The notes: generated by a model from the sequence alone, not told the origin. 33,487 bases of DNA from Clostridiales bacterium (GCA_019418545.1 DYBQ01000018.1:1911-35397); one strand, 5' to 3'; positions 24,401 through 32,240 are shown, counted from the first letter of the stretch. Program-made: numbers and translations.

Positions 24401-26601
24401 ATTGACTTGGTATTCATGGCAATTACTATTCCAAGTGTGACACCCAACACAGTGTTCAAGCCACCAACCATGTCTATAACTTTAGCGAGAACATTTAGCA
24501 CATTCAGCAAACCAGTGCCGAACTCAACTATCCCTTTAACAAAATCAGAATCAATCAGGTTAACAGAAAACTCTTGGAAAGTTGCCTTAAACTCTGCTAT
24601 CTTACCATTGATACTATCCAGATATTTTTCATTCTCAGCAAGAGCCGAACCTGCAGCATTTGCAGAATCTTCAACAACTGATTCTGCAATATCGAAGTTC
24701 TCAATCATGGCGGCAACAACGTTAGAGTTACGCTTACCGCCAAGCATTTCCAGAATATTAGCCTGAGTTATATCTGTGAGCTCATCCCATACCTCTGAAA
24801 TTTCTTTAATAATCTGGTATGTGCTCTTGAATGTGTTTTCGTCAATCTGGATGTCAACTTTATTTCCAGTCAGTGCAAGAATCTCTTCCCGCAGCTCGGA
24901 AACGCTATTAGCCATTCCGTCAGTACTTACTCCAGCTTCTTCGGCCTCGGTTTTTGCAGCGCGAAGATACATGGAAATAGTCTTCATTGTCGTACCGACA
25001 GCCTCTGGGTTCTGCACAATAGTATTAGCAGTGGTAATCAGAGCAATGCTTTCATCCAGCGTGTTATTACCAGCAGCGAGCGCAGACGCAGAGCGAAGCA
25101 ATGCTTCGCCAATACCCTGTGAAGAAATAGCAAAATTATTGCCAACTTCGTTAAACTTGTCCACAACCAGCATTGAGTCTTCTGCCGCAATGCCAAATGC
25201 TTGCATGGTAGAAATAATACTTTCGGATGCTTCTGAGATATCTTCGATACCATCGCCAACATTTTTATATACGATAGCGGCGTCTGCTAATTGGGATGCC
25301 TCGTCGATGTTATAACCGAGACGGGCAAAGTCCGCTGTTGCAGTTACGGTGTCGGAAACTGTCGCGCCCAGCTCCTTCGCACGGGTTGTTGCAGTATTAA
25401 GAAACTGCGAATAGGTCGCCTCTGTCTCATCAGTAACCTTTCGTAATTCAGTCATTGCGGTATCAACATCGATAACAGCAGTGACCATCTGCTGTAACGC
25501 TTGGTAAGCACGCATGATGACTTGAGAAATAGTCAGCCAGGATGTGAATTTACCAGCCAGACCGCCGACACGGTCTGATAATGTTTTAGTGTTTTCTCCT
25601 GCGGCGCGAATATGCTCAGAGGAATCTTTTATAGATGCAGTCGCATTGCTATACCGACGTTGAAAATCATCAGCGGAAAGACCACCAGATTCAAGCTCAG
25701 ATTTAAGTTGTTCGAGATTCCGAATCTGATTTTCAATATTTGAGAAATCGCCTGACGTTTTACCGGTTTGTGCAGCAGTCCAGTTGCGCTGGTTGTTGCG
25801 GGCCTGGATAAGAGCGTTGTTTACCTTTGTAAGAGCCGCATTGTACTCATTTGTATTGGCTGTGAGTACCTTGCTCTGATTTGCAGATGCTGCTTCGGCG
25901 CGTGATTTTTCTTCTGCGGCCTGACGGGCTTGCTGAAGGTTGGTAATATTATCTTGGATTGCCGACCCTTCTGCAAGTAACTCACTACGATAGCCATCAG
26001 AGATAGAAGTCTTAGACGCACGCACCTCTTCGATTTTTGTAGCCCATGCTTCATATTGCTGGGTAATCTCTGCGATAGAGGCGCGTTCCTCATCAGTTGC
26101 TGCTGTATTATTTAAAGTGTTAACCGCGCGCTGAACCGCAGTCTTCTTTGAAGTAAGGGACTCTAACTGTACTTTGAACTCAGCAGTCTTACGAGCGGCG
26201 CTCGTAGCAGCAGCACCAGCTTGCTCCATTTGCGACTTAATCTCACCGATACCATCCGCAGTAAGAGTAATGCTGGTACCTTTGTCCAGGTTCATTGTAT
26301 TGATGACGGCGTTAAGCTGCTTCTTAAAATCAGCAATGGCACCTGCGCCAATCTTGATATTGGACACCTGGACAGAGAATTTCCCACTGGCGCTGATAGC
26401 ATTTAATTTGCTTTGCAGTTGGCTGTTCCATGATTTCTGGCCACCGGCCTCAGTATCAAGGGCAACTTTCACTTTCAGCGGATTTTTATTGAGGGACGCC
26501 ATAATCTGGCTAAGCTGGCTTTGAATTAAACTGCCGCTTTCACCGCTTAATGAACCCTCGCCGAGCACGCCAAAAAGCAAGGAAATATCTGCGTTCGCCA
26601 T
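18427..26601 (-). CDS. Tape measure protein
   Basis: A 2724-aa tail length ruler. The N-terminal ~360 residues are helical and coiled-coil. Residues ~375-600 match the TP901-type tape measure domain (VIDVDTAMTELRKVTDETEA, ELGATVSDTVTATADFARLGY, FGIAAEDSMLVVDKFNEV). Hydrophobic segments follow near 690-730 and 775-800. A long acidic helical middle follows, then a Gly-rich segment with VGELGREIVVDPRTGRWY, a second coiled-coil region (about 2340-2520), and a C-terminal module YHEGGIAGDNPTLKQNEV. It is among the larger tape measures. At about 0.15 nm per residue it would imply a tail near 400 nm (rule-of-thumb inference). No lytic domain was recognised. Confidence 0.95.
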   Translation of the reverse strand: MANADISLLFGVLGEGSLSGESGSLIQSQLSQIMASLNKNPLKVKVALDTEAGGQKSWNSQLQSKLNAISASGKFSVQVSNIKIGAGAIADFKKQLNAVINTMNLDKGTSITLTADGIGEIKSQMEQAGAAATSAARKTAEFKVQLESLTSKKTAVQRAVNTLNNTAATDEERASIAEITQQYEAWATKIEEVRASKTSISDGYRSELLAEGSAIQDNITNLQQARQAAEEKSRAEAASANQSKVLTANTNEYNAALTKVNNALIQARNNQRNWTAAQTGKTSGDFSNIENQIRNLEQLKSELESGGLSADDFQRRYSNATASIKDSSEHIRAAGENTKTLSDRVGGLAGKFTSWLTISQVIMRAYQALQQMVTAVIDVDTAMTELRKVTDETEATYSQFLNTATTRAKELGATVSDTVTATADFARLGYNIDEASQLADAAIVYKNVGDGIEDISEASESIISTMQAFGIAAEDSMLVVDKFNEVGNNFAISSQGIGEALLRSASALAAGNNTLDESIALITTANTIVQNPEAVGTTMKTISMYLRAAKTEAEEAGVSTDGMANSVSELREEILALTGNKVDIQIDENTFKSTYQIIKEISEVWDELTDITQANILEMLGGKRNSNVVAAMIENFDIAESVVEDSANAAGSALAENEKYLDSINGKIAEFKATFQEFSVNLIDSDFVKGIVEFGTGLLNVLNVLAKVIDMVGGLNTVLGVTLGIVIAMNTKSIATFLTNLIKPIRSVIQGFSAIRQAGVGVGQAIANAFAQATAGATAFQTALGVIGIAIAALSIGVTIFQSIHKSTEELVESSNELKAAFQEVRSQTQSNIQTLEGLSTEFDRLSAGVDNYGRNVSLSADDYERYKEIVEQVVSISPSLIEGYDAENNALVNKNNLLERAIELQEQEYQTELRSMATTDKLSEALAGSVATYSDLLNGDALKTDSDLNNSMWNLFNINDRDIPSDMESGEFLARQIMEALGVENIDGELQKYFNEYGYWQSSWFWNDYVDRVAEDIQSGHSKIIDSISWDDAEFDSKDAFDSAIEETKNAAVAYSDVQTELAQANADVSDQLMLVAESNDKYAELSDSARQVISGFVDSFDIEDITKDGFFGGKVIDEDAINAAKAQINDFIEKITPEIQSLLNVGSMLKLGVDESGESLSVEAYQEQVKNFIDNVNNIEDEDLRVFIRTAFEIDEDSDGFDDEVSNAIEHAKNLLQDQYDDAVNDMTVEEVLQIYYNISAEPNSLTLEDLQTELLKTATSYETLSQTVSGIISNIENARKVVASQVNGQSISIDDFNAEGMKEYRSALEYVNGSMQLNADKVREISEAKAEEQIAINETNKALAQSQYVENARQIEEYRQKLEDNTFAEGENEESVKASIDALLEENSALADTCKQYDLLTTSLKEAVGAYQNWLNAQSASDYGDMADDAVSAIQNIRDTYDSESEIFGNFGSKKFDAAIEFIIPESVDRDDLSAIESYMADFQSYLTFDEDGLVEGLNIDEFLNKSVEAGLMNYSDENGWTIAGQTAMEDFAEGLGLSMGVVQAFFDELQLKGAEFDWSDEAVKTFGDLAVEAGEAKEALHELYADDEELDIKIDVSDIETTEGQLSALDETIAEMNGIKSKVSVDSSEAEYANSVIRYCVEQKHLLTQPDVMRVDTSQVEGDLGDALLLLQQFQQAQNNLETLVAVGADTSEAEATVNSLAEKIQNQEATYINCGLDIDTTSIDTIQQSISGLTAEAIVTLGVDATAIDGYNPESKTCSVIYDPDTDLLPKSFGPYEATVEYIADLSDLPTHLKTLTRYVNHVAIGDVELNGTAHASGTAKASGDWGTARGGSTLVGELGREIVVDPRTGRWYTVGDNGAEFVNIPAGAIVFNHKQTESLLEYGYVSGRASALISGTAMVTGGYKPYKPSTGGGNSGTTTTQTNSNNSSATLTVEAELDPTNLEDQLEETLDKMSEEIDEIIGNFEHDIFLLEKNGGSAEEIVEIYRKMQDAVHAQAEKYRDLGLDENSDYIQDLQKQWWDYQDSIQEVIVGSYEAVVSEWENAIELTENRLENAINNRNMDEVEQFASDIVAYYKNLQAKVHEEAEYYRSLGYSDTSDEISELSNLWWEYGNSVIEVMNRVVETSSDAVDQIQDVYDILHNAANEYADGGYITVDTLQDIINMGAQYMQLLTDENGQLVINEERINAVIAARAEQLALESAMNYVERLRLALQAGSLEELNNLLFATTETTNATWGLVYANLALLNLDDSQYQAALHNINALRSLAQNAISGIGQVSNSTSEALEEMKTGLDDILKYVMEMLKQRINDQIQALEDMKSAYRDIIDLRKEALDAAKEESDYQDEVADKVKEIAELQERINALSLDDSRDAQAQKAQLEEEMYELQNELADKQSDYAMDAQKEALDDMAESYEAEKDKEIAILEDSISSYQKLYDMAIAYIESHWDTLYNELIAWNTQYGTELNSTITEAWNNALAAAQKYGSYVSALNNIGADIDSAGGNIHNDTLPGMNYDSSSTNEEMVTAIVYQMKQLGKMWDAEKNTPERNNQLHQQAVQLAARLDQYGVHAEYESPTGIWWVTKDELHPENVGKQLHSVYHEGGIAGDNPTLKQNEVLAVLEKGEAVLDEQKEKGLFRLIDFATSLSDAFSALIDSTGYDRVFGGAQDSISEVGALAPISNSSNSVQFGDVYIYGANDETVKKHQEINRKFTNEVLKNLNIKSR

Positions 26602-26628
26602 CTTTTCTCACCGTCCTTTACAAAGAAA

Positions 26629-26650
26629 AGGCTTGGCAAAAGCCAAGCCT
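26629..26650 (-). terminator. Rho-independent terminator before the tape measure gene
   Basis: On the minus strand AGGCTTGGC pairs with GCCAAGCCT around a TTTT loop (9-bp perfect stem) followed by TTTCTTTG. It sits between the stop of the 187-aa gene and the ribosome binding site of the tape measure gene, so tape measure expression is probably lowered. Confidence 0.7.
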
Positions 26651-26663
26651 CAATTGTTGATAT

Positions 26664-27227
26664 TTAGTTATACTCATCTCCCGCAATAGCGGTCACATTG
26701 TAGTCAGAACCATAATTGCCGTTAAAATCTTGAACGGCCTGTTGGATGAAATGAAGACCGGTTCGTTGTGTGAGACCATGAATTCTCGCACCATGCCATT
26801 CGCCCCACACCTTCGCCATGCTGGGGTGTTCTCCGTAGCCATTATTTATTAAAGCTACCACATTATCGATGCCGGAGTAATCCTTTGGAGCAAGAGAATC
26901 ACGATGTAAATCTCCTCCAAAATAGATGTAGATAATGGACGAGCCATCCGGCATCTCGATAATAGATGATGTGTCCAAAGAATCGAAGTGGCTCATAACC
27001 GATGCCGGCAGCGCATAACTCTGAGCTGTGCTCCGCAGAACCTGTATCATTTTGGCCGCTGCCATATGCATGTCTTTCTCAGTAATGATTTTATCGCCAG
27101 CCTCTGTTTTTCCTTTGCCCTCATCAGAATACCGTTGAATGCACTCACGCATGCGAAGTTTCCCATTTACACTTCTGCTATAGGCGCCAACCTTATTCAT
27201 AATAGAAGCAATATTGATACTCGCCAT
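26664..27227 (-). CDS. Putative tail completion/minor structural protein (187 aa)
   Basis: A 187-aa soluble protein. The C-terminal part (VVALINNGYGEH ... VWGEWHGARIHGLTQRTGLHFIQQAV) faintly resembles the end of HK97 gp10-type tail completion proteins, but the position directly before the tape measure is unusual for that role. ATG overlaps the stop of the previous gene (TAATG), with only a weak ribosome binding site, so it is probably coupled. An alternative is a tail assembly chaperone partner. Confidence 0.45.
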   Translation of the reverse strand: MASINIASIMNKVGAYSRSVNGKLRMRECIQRYSDEGKGKTEAGDKIITEKDMHMAAAKMIQVLRSTAQSYALPASVMSHFDSLDTSSIIEMPDGSSIIYIYFGGDLHRDSLAPKDYSGIDNVVALINNGYGEHPSMAKVWGEWHGARIHGLTQRTGLHFIQQAVQDFNGNYGSDYNVTAIAGDEYN

Positions 27228-27835
27228 TATTCATCACTCGATTCAAAGTTCTCGGCTGGACGTGTTTTGTCCAAATATGCTTCTACAATTTTCCCTTCAT
27301 CCAGCTCTCCGCTGCTCAGAACATTAGCAAGCTTAGCAATATCATCCGAAGAGATTCCATTGAACATACCCTCAGTGCGAGCTTGCAGGTCGTTGAACGC
27401 AGAGATAAGGTCATTGACCTGACGCTTAATCATTAGAGCGTTGCTATTGCAGAGGAATTCGACTTTTCGATTGATGGACGCAACAATCTCATTAAGTTGT
27501 GCACCGTTAATACGGCTGCACACCAAATCGATAATGTCCGTCTTATAAATAATCTCATACCGATGTTCTAATTTATCCGGCAGAGAAAAGTTTGCATATT
27601 TAGAAAGGATGTTGCTCCTGATAGCAAAGTCCATAACTTCTGGAACGAACCCGCCATCTTCTTGAAAGCAACTCAGCACAACATCATTTACGAACTCCAT
27701 CATTTCAGTGAATGAAAGAGTTTTCTTAATTTGAACTTCAATACCGTACCACTGTTCTGTGGTGGTATTTTCAAAATGCTCCTTAATAATCTTATCCATA
27801 ACGCTGATGGAAATCCGTTTTTCACTCTTTGCCAT
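27227..27835 (-). CDS. Putative tail assembly chaperone
   Basis: A 202-aa, mostly helical acidic protein (QIKKTLSFTEMMEFVNDVV, DFAIRSNILSKYANFSLPD). A helical protein of this size just before the tape measure is usually a tail assembly chaperone. It ends with an acidic tail (AENFESSDE). ATG at 27835 is chosen because AGGAGGAAAT lies about eight bases upstream; GTG at 27838 is closer. I saw no obvious slippery site linking it to the next gene, so the usual frameshift product is not supported. Function inferred from position. Confidence 0.5.
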   Translation of the reverse strand: MAKSEKRISISVMDKIIKEHFENTTTEQWYGIEVQIKKTLSFTEMMEFVNDVVLSCFQEDGGFVPEVMDFAIRSNILSKYANFSLPDKLEHRYEIIYKTDIIDLVCSRINGAQLNEIVASINRKVEFLCNSNALMIKRQVNDLISAFNDLQARTEGMFNGISSDDIAKLANVLSSGELDEGKIVEAYLDKTRPAENFESSDE

Positions 27836-28283
27836 CACACATTTCCTCCTTTTTATTCCTGCTGCGCTTTTCTGCTCGGCGCATTTTCTGTATAGTATCG
27901 TAGTCCAGCCAGCCGCCCCATTTCTTTGAATAGGAAAGCCATCTGTACTGAATATCTGGATAGCGGAACCAAAACAATTTCCGCTTTAATTTTGCGACAT
28001 TGTCAGGCATACCCTTTGTGTCAATCACTTCGATATGCCCATCGGAATATTCGATATAAAAATCTGCTACGTAGGTAATCGGTAATATTGATTTACCACG
28101 ATATATAAACGAGGGCTGTAGTTCATATTTCTTCTGCAGTTCGAATCTCTTAATTTCTCCGTTTTCAACACCAGGGAGAACTACATCGGAGTAGTACCGC
28201 ATTTCGAGCCGGCTATCAAAAACTATACCGTCACATGTCCTTGTATCGGTCTCCTTGTCTACATTGAATTTTGTTCGCCCCAT
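27822..28283 (-). CDS. DUF1064-like nuclease-fold protein
   Basis: A 153-aa protein of the DUF1064 type (PD-(D/E)xK superfamily fold). Seen: DGIVFDSRLEMRYYSDVVLP near residue 18, with a Glu that could be the first acid; YVADFYIEY; and EVIDTKG, which fits the D...(D/E)xK triad. Family members are usually found in phage replication or structural modules, and their substrate is mostly unknown. ATG at 28283 is favoured: GGGGAGGAG lies just upstream, while the longer frame needs a TTG at 28298. It sits, unusually, between tail genes. Confidence 0.7.
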   Translation of the reverse strand: MGRTKFNVDKETDTRTCDGIVFDSRLEMRYYSDVVLPGVENGEIKRFELQKKYELQPSFIYRGKSILPITYVADFYIEYSDGHIEVIDTKGMPDNVAKLKRKLFWFRYPDIQYRWLSYSKKWGGWLDYDTIQKMRRAEKRSRNKKEEMCDGKE

Positions 28284-28307
28284 CTCACTCCTCCCCAAAA
28301 TAGAAAA

Positions 28308-28334
28308 GGGAAGACGGAAATAATCCGCCTTCCC
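28308..28334 (-). terminator. Rho-independent terminator
   Basis: An 11-bp stem with one mismatch (28308-28318 with 28324-28334, loop AATAA). On the minus strand it is followed by TTTTCTATTTT. It lies just past the stop of the 96-aa gene. Confidence 0.7.
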
Positions 28335-28340
28335 ACAATT

Positions 28341-28631
28341 TTATTCGTCTTCCACAGGGTCTTTGCCGGGTGCGTTTGAATCAACAGCCTGTTCATCTGT
28401 CTTGACCACAGCAACAGTCTCTATCGGAATATACTCAATGGCCTTCCTGCGCCGCTCACGTTTTGGAGCGGTGTGACCACGAGATTCCTCAACTTTCTGA
28501 AGATAAACTGCACCGCACTCTGGAGAACAGGCTACCTCCTGCCAGCGAAAGACACCTGCGCTTCGATTGGCACTGCGGCAAGCTTCGTATTCCTTGCCAC
28601 ATACTCGACACTTTTTAATCGCAGATGCCAT
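28341..28631 (-). CDS. Small Cys-rich zinc-ribbon-like protein
   Basis: A 96-aa protein. The N-terminal 40 residues hold CRVCGKEYEAC and ACSPECG, giving a CxxC...CxxxC set that could bind zinc. The C-terminal half is charged and low in structure, with a basic patch (PKRERRR) and an acidic end. Such small zinc-finger proteins occur in phage tail or nuclease modules, often next to HNH or DUF1064-type genes as here. Function unknown. Confidence 0.6.
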   Translation of the reverse strand: MASAIKKCRVCGKEYEACRSANRSAGVFRWQEVACSPECGAVYLQKVEESRGHTAPKRERRRKAIEYIPIETVAVVKTDEQAVDSNAPGKDPVEDE

Positions 28632-28648
28632 ATTACCGCCTCGCTTTC

Positions 28649-29443
28649 TTATGTAGCGTCTTCAGCGTTAGCGCCAAAAATGGTGTAAGTCCACAGGGCG
28701 CCGTCGGTGCCGCAAGCACCTGCCAGAGATTCGGCCTCAAATGCGTGAACAGTCTGGTTCTCACCCATTTCAAAGCTGAACTCACCATTGAAGTCGGCCT
28801 TCGGAATGTAGAACTGAATACGGTATACGTTTGCGCACTTGTCCTCAGCAAAAGCGTCAATATAAAGAGCGCACTTGCCAGAGTACTTATCGCTCATGTT
28901 CTCCAGAACGTCGGCCTGAATCTGACGCATATAGAACACGACGATTTCGGTACCGTCTGCAATTTCGCCATCATTAAAGGCAAGAGCCTTCGTATCGGGA
29001 GTATAAGTAAACTTGCCTTCAGCAACTGCGGCATCCTGGGTCAGCGGCTGGCCAAGAGTGCCGTCTTCGTTTTTGATGTACACAGACTCAATCTCATTGC
29101 CGGCAGTGCCAACAGCCTTATAGCTGGTAGTAGCAGCATTAGACGCAACGGTCAGATAGTCAGTCCACATAACAGTGGTAACCTTATTCTCAAACTCACC
29201 GCCAACCTGCAGCTCCAGAAGGCCGCCAGAGACCAGGCCGTTCGTACCGCTAACCGTAACGGCCTTATTCCGCTTCAAGGAGTTCAGCTTACGACCCTGC
29301 TTACCGGTGATGTCAACTCGCTCCTGAGTCTGAGCGATTGTCGCATTCTGGAGCTCGTCCAGAGTGAACTTATAAGCACCAGTCACGATATCAAATGCAT
29401 TGATGGTTTCAAGACTGGTGATGGTGATGTCATTGATATTCAT
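28649..29443 (-). CDS. Probable major tail (tube) protein
   Basis: A 264-aa protein, mostly beta (MNINDITITSLETINAFDIV, KLNSLKRNKAVTVSGTNGLV), in the usual major-tail-protein place between connectors and tape measure. Length and composition fit siphophage tail tube proteins. The ATG at 29443 is used because AGGAGGA (29451-29457) is seven bases upstream; the longer frame from 29476 overlaps the ribosome binding site and the previous gene. No tail sheath gene accompanies it, which favours a non-contractile tail. Confidence 0.65.
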   Translation of the reverse strand: MNINDITITSLETINAFDIVTGAYKFTLDELQNATIAQTQERVDITGKQGRKLNSLKRNKAVTVSGTNGLVSGGLLELQVGGEFENKVTTVMWTDYLTVASNAATTSYKAVGTAGNEIESVYIKNEDGTLGQPLTQDAAVAEGKFTYTPDTKALAFNDGEIADGTEIVVFYMRQIQADVLENMSDKYSGKCALYIDAFAEDKCANVYRIQFYIPKADFNGEFSFEMGENQTVHAFEAESLAGACGTDGALWTYTIFGANAEDAT

Positions 29444-29457
29444 AGACAATCCTCCTC

Positions 29458-30174
29458 CTATTTGTGTGTTAGCCAATTCAAATCGTCTTGGCTCAAATCT
29501 TTTGCGCTTACGGTTCCGGCATAAACGCCGTGCATCCGATTGTCGTAGTCAATCTTTTTAATTACTTGTCGAACACTCTCGTTAAACTGATAGATAGAAA
29601 GTTCTCGTGTCCCCTCAAACCCATAGTGAAACTGCTCCGTGTTGACAAGAGCGACTATCAACCCTTCAAGTTGCGAATCGGTGACCCGCTTACTTTGCCT
29701 ACGCATTTTTTCACGCGCTCTGCGTATCATATATTCCTTCGCATCACCGTTTGCAGGCTTGCGATTATTCCGTTCAAGGTGGTGTATTTTCCGCAAAATG
29801 TTGGCAATTTGACCATGAATCGCACGGTCAATTTTGGCACCGGTACTTTTATCGATGAGCATCACTGTATTGTTTTGCGCATTGATTGCCGGTTGAAATT
29901 GTGACAATGATAAATCTCCAAATATCAAGGAGGTATCCCTCTCTTTTATGGAGCCAAACAACAGCAAGAATAATTCCCACTCATTGATTGTGGTAAAGTC
30001 AACACCTATGTCATCCAATTGAACCATCATATCAATCGGCATTGCAGTTATCATTGATACCAAGCCATAATACTCATCCTCACATTCCAAAATCTCGCCA
30101 ACACTTGGAATCCGAACCGAGATGAACTCGTTAATCGGATGTTCCTTCTTATACAAAAGATTCAGAGTTCCCAT
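29458..30174 (-). CDS. Hypothetical protein between tail terminator and tail tube genes (238 aa)
   Basis: Unknown. Starts MGTLNLLYKKEHPINEFISV. The first ~100 residues are acidic and hydrophobic (MVQLDDIGVDFTTINEWELF) and residues ~130-170 are very basic (RKIHHLERNNRK, RRAREKMRRQSKR). No membrane segment passes the usual length. ATG directly follows the stop of the preceding gene (TAAATG). I recall similar proteins in Clostridia phages at this place but not a proven role; a tail assembly or tape-measure-loading factor is one possibility. Confidence 0.5.
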   Translation of the reverse strand: MGTLNLLYKKEHPINEFISVRIPSVGEILECEDEYYGLVSMITAMPIDMMVQLDDIGVDFTTINEWELFLLLFGSIKERDTSLIFGDLSLSQFQPAINAQNNTVMLIDKSTGAKIDRAIHGQIANILRKIHHLERNNRKPANGDAKEYMIRRAREKMRRQSKRVTDSQLEGLIVALVNTEQFHYGFEGTRELSIYQFNESVRQVIKKIDYDNRMHGVYAGTVSAKDLSQDDLNWLTHK

Positions 30175-30675
30175 TTAACCCTGCTTTCGATTCGATGGCA
30201 CAGGCTTACCACTCGGAGTGAACCTATTAAAATCGGTAGCCTGGAAAGTCAGCACCTTTCCTTGATAGTCTGTAATGGGTGCAAATCGCTTTGCAGAATA
30301 TAGGTCGAGTTCTCCGAGTCCGTAATACCTACTGCCGTTAATCGCCTTAGCAATTTCAGATGCAAGCTTATCTGTCCGGACACCACCTTCCGGAAGCCTG
30401 AGCTTACTCTTGTGCGTAAACACCCAGACATATAGCACGGGAAGTAAAAATGTCTTGTTTACTGACCTCTGCACATCCACGTCACAACATATAAAAGTCT
30501 GACCGCGTTCCACGGTGTCGGGGATATATTCATATGGGAACACCTGATTGTAAACAAGGGTTTCTGGGTTGTTGATTCGAACACAATCATCGCTTAAAAG
30601 GCGGACGATTGTTTCGTTGGTAAGTAAATCCTGCACTAACTGATTTTTATAATCAAAAAACTCTTCAAGCTGCAT
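30175..30675 (-). CDS. Putative tail terminator/completion protein
   Basis: A 166-aa protein. Its position, after three neck genes and before the tail tube gene, and its likely alpha/beta fold (FICCDVDVQRSVNKTFLLPV, LYVWVFTHKS) suit a tail terminator. The start ATG 30675 overlaps the upstream stop (TAATG) and has AGAAGG about ten bases before it; an upstream GTG at 30684 is too close to that site. The call is by context and fold impression only. Confidence 0.5.
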   Translation of the reverse strand: MQLEEFFDYKNQLVQDLLTNETIVRLLSDDCVRINNPETLVYNQVFPYEYIPDTVERGQTFICCDVDVQRSVNKTFLLPVLYVWVFTHKSKLRLPEGGVRTDKLASEIAKAINGSRYYGLGELDLYSAKRFAPITDYQGKVLTFQATDFNRFTPSGKPVPSNRKQG

Positions 30676-31433
30676 TAAATCCACACCTTCTTCCCACCCG
30701 GTTCATCATCCTCCATAGGAGGTTCTGGGGTGCAATCACTTTCCTTGCGCGGGAAATGGTCATAGTAATTGGCAATATGGAGCTCGAAATTATCCGTATC
30801 CTCTGTATTGCATTCCTGCAAAACAAAGCTGAGGATACCACGGTTATCATAGCTCCCGCCCAGCTTGAATGGTTTTGTAAGACGATATGCGAGAACGTTT
30901 GGCGAGGCATAATCATCAATCAGGAAGCGGTCGTCTCGATTGAGACGGATAGTATATCTGTCTTTTGCAATTATCAGCGCAATCCGGGAATCGCCTCGTG
31001 TGATAATAAAATCGTTGTCCGAGTATTCTCCGGTCAGATATTTTGTACCATCCTCTACAATACACCATCTTTCAACAATAGAACCATCATCCGCAATCCA
31101 GCGAAGGAGGTAGTTACACTGCCGCATCTTGGCTTTGGTATAAACTTTATTGTTTGCATCCCGTTCAATGATGAGCCAACGATTGTCCATCCACTCAACA
31201 AGACCGCCATGTGGGAGGTCTTCACCCGGCATAGAACAAAGCGTCTTGGTGTCCAGGTTGTCAGAGTCAATAATCGCGAGCTCTCGCTGTTCACCGTCAA
31301 TCACAGCATTGTGGTATGACAAGCTCCCAGGAATCTTCTCCATCAGAAATCTGAATTCCTTTTGGAGTGCCGCGCCGCGTTTGTTCCCGCCATGCGCATT
31401 TATGCGCGAACGGTATGAATCCCAAACGCTCAC
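30675..31433 (-). CDS. Putative head closure / neck protein (252 aa)
   Basis: A 252-aa protein starting SVWDSYRSRINAHGGNKRG; the segment SLSYHNAVIDGEQRELAIID and GGLVEWMDNRWLIIERDANN are typical of a Bacillota phage neck/head-closure family, here longer than most because of an added C-terminal beta domain (about 140-235). GTG start at 31433 has AAGGAGGA seven bases upstream and overlaps the previous stop (GTGA). It ends in a disordered Pro/Asp/Glu-rich tail. Confidence 0.5.
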   Translation of the reverse strand: MSVWDSYRSRINAHGGNKRGAALQKEFRFLMEKIPGSLSYHNAVIDGEQRELAIIDSDNLDTKTLCSMPGEDLPHGGLVEWMDNRWLIIERDANNKVYTKAKMRQCNYLLRWIADDGSIVERWCIVEDGTKYLTGEYSDNDFIITRGDSRIALIIAKDRYTIRLNRDDRFLIDDYASPNVLAYRLTKPFKLGGSYDNRGILSFVLQECNTEDTDNFELHIANYYDHFPRKESDCTPEPPMEDDEPGGKKVWI

Positions 31434-31780
31434 GATAAATCCTCCTTGTTCAAAACAGCGTATTTCGCTTTCAGTTTATTGCAGATGGAAATGGCCTTAA
31501 ATACTTCTCGTTTTACAACCGGAGTTGGGCAAGAAGGAGTATCAATCAGATATTGCAGGATAGAGATAAGCGATAAAAACATGGGGTCTTCATGAATCGC
31601 TTCTACCAACTCCTTACACCCAAGAAGTTCCGCTTGCAAACTTCGCATATATGTATCCAACGAACTCTCTCCGCTTTCCCAGATAGGGAGTATTTTGAAA
31701 AATAAATTGACGAGGGTGCGAAGATAATTGTTGAGTACCGTGGCGTCCATTGGCACGCCGACCGTGGTCTGAATCATCAT
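31430..31780 (-). CDS. Hypothetical head-tail connector-region protein (116 aa)
   Basis: A mostly helical 116-aa protein (LNNYLRTLVNLFFKILPIWE, ELLGCKELVEAIHEDPMFLS). The start ATG overlaps the preceding stop (ATGA); no strong ribosome binding site is seen, so translation is probably coupled. Unknown role within the connector gene block. Confidence 0.5.
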   Translation of the reverse strand: MMIQTTVGVPMDATVLNNYLRTLVNLFFKILPIWESGESSLDTYMRSLQAELLGCKELVEAIHEDPMFLSLISILQYLIDTPSCPTPVVKREVFKAISICNKLKAKYAVLNKEDLS

Positions 31781-32226
31781 AGGTGTAAATCCGTCAAATC
31801 CCCGTGATTATATGAGTACTCCCTAACCATGCTCACAAAATCTTTTTGAGCTTTTGCATATGCGGCACTAATCCGATTCAAAAGCTCTGCTGGGGAATAG
31901 GTGGTAAAATCTCTTGTGTTAAGCACAAGTTCGAGATTCTCCTGTTTATAGGTATATGGTTTCATCCACTGCACCAACATGCCTTCGGATACAATCTCAA
32001 CGATTTCGTCAATATCCTCTGCTGGAATATCAACGTTGAACTCCCGAATAACGTCATCTGCGGTACTCGACAAATCGTATTGACATACGCTCTTAAACGC
32101 TGAAATGGCACGCTTCATATATCCGTCTATTAAGCCATTCCTTTCAAAGTCGCGCATGTTTACAAACTCAAACTCTGTGACCTTGGATAAAAATGCCTCA
32201 GTGAATTTATCATAAGGAACGCTCAT
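31777..32226 (-). CDS. Putative head-tail connector (gp6-like adaptor)
   Basis: A 149-aa, mainly helical protein (YDKFTEAFLSKVTEFEFVNM, YMKRAISAFKSVCQYDLSS, DIDEIVEIVSEGMLVQWMKP). Length, helix content and location after the capsid gene fit the adaptor of the head-tail connector (HK97 gp6/SPP1 gp15 role). ATG at 32226 is favoured with AAGGAG about ten bases upstream; a GTG at 32235 abuts that site. Sequence homology was not tested. Confidence 0.5.
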   Translation of the reverse strand: MSVPYDKFTEAFLSKVTEFEFVNMRDFERNGLIDGYMKRAISAFKSVCQYDLSSTADDVIREFNVDIPAEDIDEIVEIVSEGMLVQWMKPYTYKQENLELVLNTRDFTTYSPAELLNRISAAYAKAQKDFVSMVREYSYNHGDLTDLHL

Positions 32227-32240
32227 TCGTATCACGCTCC

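Noticed and set aside
27227..27835. Programmed frameshift joining the two tail-chaperone-like genes
   Set aside because: The genes are joined by a TAATG overlap and I could not identify a convincing slippery heptamer near the end of the first gene.
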